DNA of 8,786 nucleotides. It comes from CAYGBW01 sp964348185 (lineage in GTDB: Bacteria > Desulfobacterota > BSN033 > WVXP01). Below are positions 6,390 to 8,786 of the stretch, piece after piece. The stretch spans positions 1 through 8,786 of the forward strand of contig CAYGBW010000179.1 in the NCBI GenBank assembly GCA_964348185.1, read 5' to 3'. Positions within the stretch are counted from its first letter, which is position 1. Every line of letters starts with the position of its first letter. The notes under the pieces were generated by a model that saw nothing but the letters and a program-made list of their open reading frames with translations, did not search any database and was not told where the DNA came from. The position numbers and the translations under genes are program-made.

Positions 6390-7460
6390 CTATGTTTTCC
6401 CCGCCCTCACCTGGATGAGTTCGGCCAGGATACTGACCGCTATCTCCTCCGGGGTTTCTGCGCCGATTTCTAGGCCAATGGGAGCGTGGACCCCTTTCAG
6501 GAGAGTCTTTGGGATTCCCTTCTCCACCAGGCTTTCATAGAGCATTCTGATTTTTCTCCGACTCCCGATCATGCCGATGTATCTCGCTTGGGTCTGGAGA
6601 GCCTGTTCGAGAAGGAGCCGGTCGTAGAGATGCCCCCGGGTCACGAGGATGAGGTAGGAATTCTCATCGATCCTCAATTTCTCCAAGAGTCCCTCGAAGG
6701 CGTCTACCACGACTTCGTCGGCCTCGGGAAATCTCTCCCTGTTGGCGAAGTCGGGTCGGTCGTCAACGACCACCACTTTGAACCCCACGATCTTAACCAG
6801 GGGGGCGAGGCAGGTGCTGATGTGGCCACAGCCGAAAATGAATACCGTGGGTTCTGAAGCCACGGGTTCCAACAGGACTTCTATTCGATCATTCTCCCTT
6901 TGGAAGGCAAGAATCTTGGCGTGATTCTCCTTGAGCAGGGGGGCTATCTCTGGCCGGAGCTTTTCCCCCACCCCGGGATCATCCAAAAGAGAGCCAATGA
7001 ATCGGCCCTCCTGATCGATCAGAGCTTTGGTTTTATCTCCCCGAGTATAGGCGCCGTTGACCGATACCACCGTTGCCAGAAGGCAGTGGCCGCCCCTTTT
7101 TTTGATCCCCACGACGGTTCGATAGATCTCAAGGAGATCCGAGACACCGGGGGGGAGGGGTTCCACGAAAACCGTCACATTTCCCCCACAGATGGATCCT
7201 TCTTCGGCCAAATCCTTAGCCGTCAACTCGAAACGGAGGGTCTTCGCCTCCTGGGCTTCTATCACACGCCTTGCCTCCTGCAAGACTTCGGCCTCAACAG
7301 GTCCCCCTCCGATGGTGCCCATAGATGATCCGTCCGCCTTCAGGAGCATTTTGGCGCCAACGCCCCGCGGAGCAGACCCGGCCCGGTAGACCACGGTGGC
7401 GAGAGCGACGGAGACATTCTGAGATAGTGCCGTCACGATTTCTTCTTCAAGAGAGACCAT
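6390..7460 (-). CDS. xdhC: XdhC/CoxI-family molybdenum hydroxylase maturation protein
   Basis: This 356-aa protein is a Mo-cofactor chaperone. In Rhodobacter, XdhC binds the cofactor, promotes its sulfuration and hands it to the xanthine dehydrogenase large subunit. The N-terminal XdhC_CoxI domain contains ATVVYRAGSAPRGVGAKML (about 21-39) and GTIGGGPVEAE (48-58), then GSICGGNV with C91, the position where a cysteine implicated in cofactor binding is usual. A middle linker segment (about 105-200) is followed by the C-terminal Rossmann-like XdhC_C domain from about 206, with VFIFGCGHIS (206-215), VVVVDDRP, MIGSRRK and HAPIGLEIGAETPEEIAVSILAE. The length matches the long, two-domain form. ATG at 7460 is preceded by GAGGAG (complement of 7468-7473) with a 7-nt spacer. 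It follows yqeC by 117 bp. Its likely client is the hydroxylase encoded on the opposite strand of this window. Confidence 0.93.
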   Translation of the reverse strand: MVSLEEEIVTALSQNVSVALATVVYRAGSAPRGVGAKMLLKADGSSMGTIGGGPVEAEVLQEARRVIEAQEAKTLRFELTAKDLAEEGSICGGNVTVFVEPLPPGVSDLLEIYRTVVGIKKRGGHCLLATVVSVNGAYTRGDKTKALIDQEGRFIGSLLDDPGVGEKLRPEIAPLLKENHAKILAFQRENDRIEVLLEPVASEPTVFIFGCGHISTCLAPLVKIVGFKVVVVDDRPDFANRERFPEADEVVVDAFEGLLEKLRIDENSYLILVTRGHLYDRLLLEQALQTQARYIGMIGSRRKIRMLYESLVEKGIPKTLLKGVHAPIGLEIGAETPEEIAVSILAELIQVRAGKT

Positions 7461-7506
7461 TCTTTTTCTCCTCTATCAAAAAACAGAACATTTGACCGTT
7501 CGCCTC

Positions 7507-7536
7507 TTATTCTGATTAACCTTGAAGTCAGAATAA
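7507..7536. repeat. 9-bp perfect inverted repeat between yqeC and xdhC
   Basis: TTATTCTGA (7507-7515) and TCAGAATAA (7528-7536) are exact reverse complements separated by 12 nt. The site is AT-rich, unlike its surroundings. It lies about 47 bp upstream of the xdhC ATG and 42 bp past the yqeC stop. Plausible roles are an operator for a dimeric regulator of xdhC or an RNA hairpin or processing site. No U-run follows on the - strand, so it is not a typical intrinsic terminator. Confidence 0.5.
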
Positions 7537-7577
7537 CCTGAGAAACAAGTGAGGGACAACCACCAAGATACTGTAAC

Positions 7578-8423
7578 CTACCTAACGATAACTTCCACAA
7601 TCGGAGGATCTGACCGCAGTTGTCCGAGGACTACCCTGTCGATCCTCGGATCAGAGGAAGGAGAATCGAGAATCACCGAAGCGAGTTCCCTGCCTTTTCG
7701 AAGTCCCTCATCAAGGTCCACCTTATTGACAAAGAAGACGATTCGGGCTGCCCCCGGTGCTCCCCTGAGGATACCATCCCTGTGGGTAAAGACCTGAGAG
7801 ATCGCTTCCGGGGTGATTTTCGCCCCAATGGGTAGGCCCGTGAGGCGTGAGAAGATACAGGATCGAAATACTTTTTCCTCACTGAGCACGGCACCTATTG
7901 CTTCGGCACCCAGGAGAGCCACAACGATCCCCGTGCAGGCGGGAATGACAGGTTCGTAAGACTCAGGCGCTTTGAGAGGCCTTCCGGCAGCCCCATCGGC
8001 TTCGACAATGAGGTAGTCAATTCTGTCAGACCTCCAAAGGGCGTCCACCTGCTTCGGGGAGATTCCCTGGAATTTCTTCTGGGCGACTCTCTGGGAAACA
8101 ACAGTCACATGGCCATGAAGCGACACATGGGTGAGAATTGCCTCCTCCGTCTCCCCCAGGGATAGAAAGGGTGTCTCTTCAGGCCCAGGCGCCAGGATTT
8201 TAGTGGTCGTGGTCGTGACTACCCGACGACCGCGCGTCTGGAGCGTCCTTGCCAAAAGGAACATGAGGCTCGTCTTACCCCCAGCGCCCACGAGACTGAT
8301 GAGCTCTCGTTCCTTGAATCCCAGGGCCTCTTTCAGCATTTTTTCGCACGGATCCCCTCTCATCGACTCTGGAGCTCTCGAAATGCCGTCAGTTCGTTCG
8401 TCACGATTGCCGTTAGGGGTCAT
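7578..8423 (-). CDS. yqeC: YqeC-family putative selenium-dependent molybdenum hydroxylase accessory protein
   Basis: This 281-aa P-loop-like protein belongs to the YqeC family, annotated from genome context as an accessory factor for selenium-dependent molybdenum hydroxylases; its biochemical activity is not established as far as I know. Motifs in order are ISLVGAGGKTS (42-52, the nucleotide-binding loop), VVTTTTTKI (68-76), LIVEADGAAGRPLKAP (138-153, the family hallmark) and FFVNKVD (230-236, an NKxD-like guanine-type motif). The start is uncertain. ATG 8423 overlaps the upstream stop as ATGA (8420-8423), implying coupling, but adds ~28 residues (NGNRDERTDG...) before the conserved core. Met29 (base 8339), giving MLKEALGFKERELISL, fits the family's normal N-terminus, though its Shine-Dalgarno is weak. 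No selenocysteine or SECIS is needed: selenium in these enzymes is a labile ligand. A MocA-type cytidylyltransferase, often nearby, is not in the window. Confidence 0.88.
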   Translation of the reverse strand: MTPNGNRDERTDGISRAPESMRGDPCEKMLKEALGFKERELISLVGAGGKTSLMFLLARTLQTRGRRVVTTTTTKILAPGPEETPFLSLGETEEAILTHVSLHGHVTVVSQRVAQKKFQGISPKQVDALWRSDRIDYLIVEADGAAGRPLKAPESYEPVIPACTGIVVALLGAEAIGAVLSEEKVFRSCIFSRLTGLPIGAKITPEAISQVFTHRDGILRGAPGAARIVFFVNKVDLDEGLRKGRELASVILDSPSSDPRIDRVVLGQLRSDPPIVEVIVR

Positions 8424-8617
8424 TCGGTTTTCTTCGCTTTGGCCCTGGAGCGTTTCTTTTTTCCTTTCTCAAAGTCAGAAATGGAACGTCTGACGATTTT
8501 GCCCTTGTGTCTGGGAAAATCAGCCATCAGGTAGACGGTTTTTCCAGCAATTCTCTTAACGATACCCTCCATCTGTCCCTTCCCAAAGGGGAATGTGACT
8601 TTTTCGCCAATTTCCAT
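8420..8617 (-). CDS. Small basic protein, 65 aa, unknown function
   Basis: I do not recognise this gene. The first ~50 residues alternate hydrophobic and polar residues with Gly turns (MEIGEKVTFPFGKGQMEG, GKTVYLMADF, GKIVRRSI), which suggests a small SH3- or KOW-like beta barrel. The tail EKGKKKRSRAKAKKTE has 9 Lys/Arg in 16 residues, as in RNA- or DNA-contacting tails. ATG 8617 has AGGAGG (complement of 8626-8631) at 8-nt spacing. A longer frame from 8695 would begin inside the proposed promoter and lacks an SD, so the 65-aa form is preferred. Its TGA overlaps the yqeC ATG (ATGA), so the two are probably translated together. Coding status is supported by the strong ribosome binding site, the overlap and the plausible composition. 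A link to molybdenum-enzyme maturation is inference from position only. Confidence 0.7.
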   Translation of the reverse strand: MEIGEKVTFPFGKGQMEGIVKRIAGKTVYLMADFPRHKGKIVRRSISDFEKGKKKRSRAKAKKTE

Positions 8618-8625
8618 TATTCTCT

Positions 8626-8631
8626 CCTCCT
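8626..8631 (-). promoter_or_regulatory. Shine-Dalgarno site setting the start of the small basic protein
   Basis: AGGAGG on the - strand, 8 nt before ATG 8617. This perfect site selects the 65-aa start over an upstream in-frame ATG at 8695. Confidence 0.7.
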
Positions 8632-8667
8632 CTTCACCATGGTGCGCGTGTCGGGGTTCGACCTCTA

Positions 8668-8695
8668 ATGTTATTGGAAAACCGGAAAAAGTCAA
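8668..8695 (-). promoter_or_regulatory. Probable sigma70-type promoter of the accessory operon
   Basis: On the - strand, TTGACT (8695-8690, 5/6 to consensus) is followed after 16 bp by TAACAT (8673-8668, 4/6). Transcription would start near 8661, leaving a ~44-nt leader before ATG 8617. It is the only reasonable promoter-like match I see upstream of the small gene-yqeC-xdhC group. The prediction rests on consensus only. Confidence 0.45.
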
Positions 8696-8786
8696 ATGCT
8701 ATTCGAAGGGCAGGGGAGGTGCTACAGCAGAGTGCCGAGTAGTTGGGTTCTAGTTTCTTAGTACAGGACCTGTTTGCATTCTCAGG

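Noticed and set aside
6486..7389. Open frames on the + strand across xdhC
   Set aside because: They are antisense shadows of a gene with clear conserved motifs on the - strand.

Overview
The window carries a three-subunit molybdenum hydroxylase of the xanthine dehydrogenase / CO dehydrogenase superfamily, together with two genes for assembling or activating such enzymes. The gene repertoire suggests an anaerobic or facultative bacterium: a LivJ-type solute-binding protein, a molybdenum hydroxylase, an XdhC maturase and a YqeC-type accessory protein. The purine-rich Shine-Dalgarno sites, moderately high GC and degenerate palindromic intergenic repeats remind me of Desulfobacterota (former Deltaproteobacteria). 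That placement is inference from memory, not from a search.

Layout, left to right. (1) Bases 2-547 (+) hold the 3' end of a branched-chain amino-acid-type ABC transporter solute-binding protein, cut by the window edge. (2) Bases 548-723 are a GATCAG-rich repeat bounded by an inverted repeat. (3) The hydroxylase genes follow on + in the order FAD subunit (724-1590), [2Fe-2S] subunit (2118-2618) and molybdopterin subunit (2638-4971), the coxM-coxS-coxL order. The FAD and [2Fe-2S] genes are separated by a 527-bp gene-free stretch that contains a composite palindromic repeat, with a GC-rich palindrome nested in an AT-rich one. (4) An NAD(P)-dependent nucleotide-sugar dehydrogenase (5053-6387, +) follows after 81 bp. 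(5) On the - strand, converging on the sugar dehydrogenase gene with only 2 bp between stop codons, lies an accessory group. Read in its own direction it is a 65-aa basic protein of unknown function (8617-8420), yqeC (8423-7578, ATGA overlap) and xdhC (7460-6390). A plausible sigma70-type promoter lies just upstream at 8695-8668.

How they fit together. Electrons taken from an organic substrate at the Mo centre of the large subunit would pass through two [2Fe-2S] clusters in the small subunit to FAD in the medium subunit. XdhC-family proteins bind and sulfurate the Mo cofactor before it is inserted. YqeC is the family annotated as a selenium-dependent molybdenum hydroxylase accessory protein. 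Its presence suggests that this hydroxylase, or another in the same genome, carries labile selenium. The large subunit has the xanthine-dehydrogenase-like Arg loop and catalytic Glu but lacks the CO dehydrogenase Cys loop. It therefore acts on an organic substrate, probably an N-heterocycle or aldehyde, that cannot be named from this sequence. The sugar dehydrogenase looks like an unrelated neighbour. I see no complete mobile element, CRISPR array, tRNA or rRNA.
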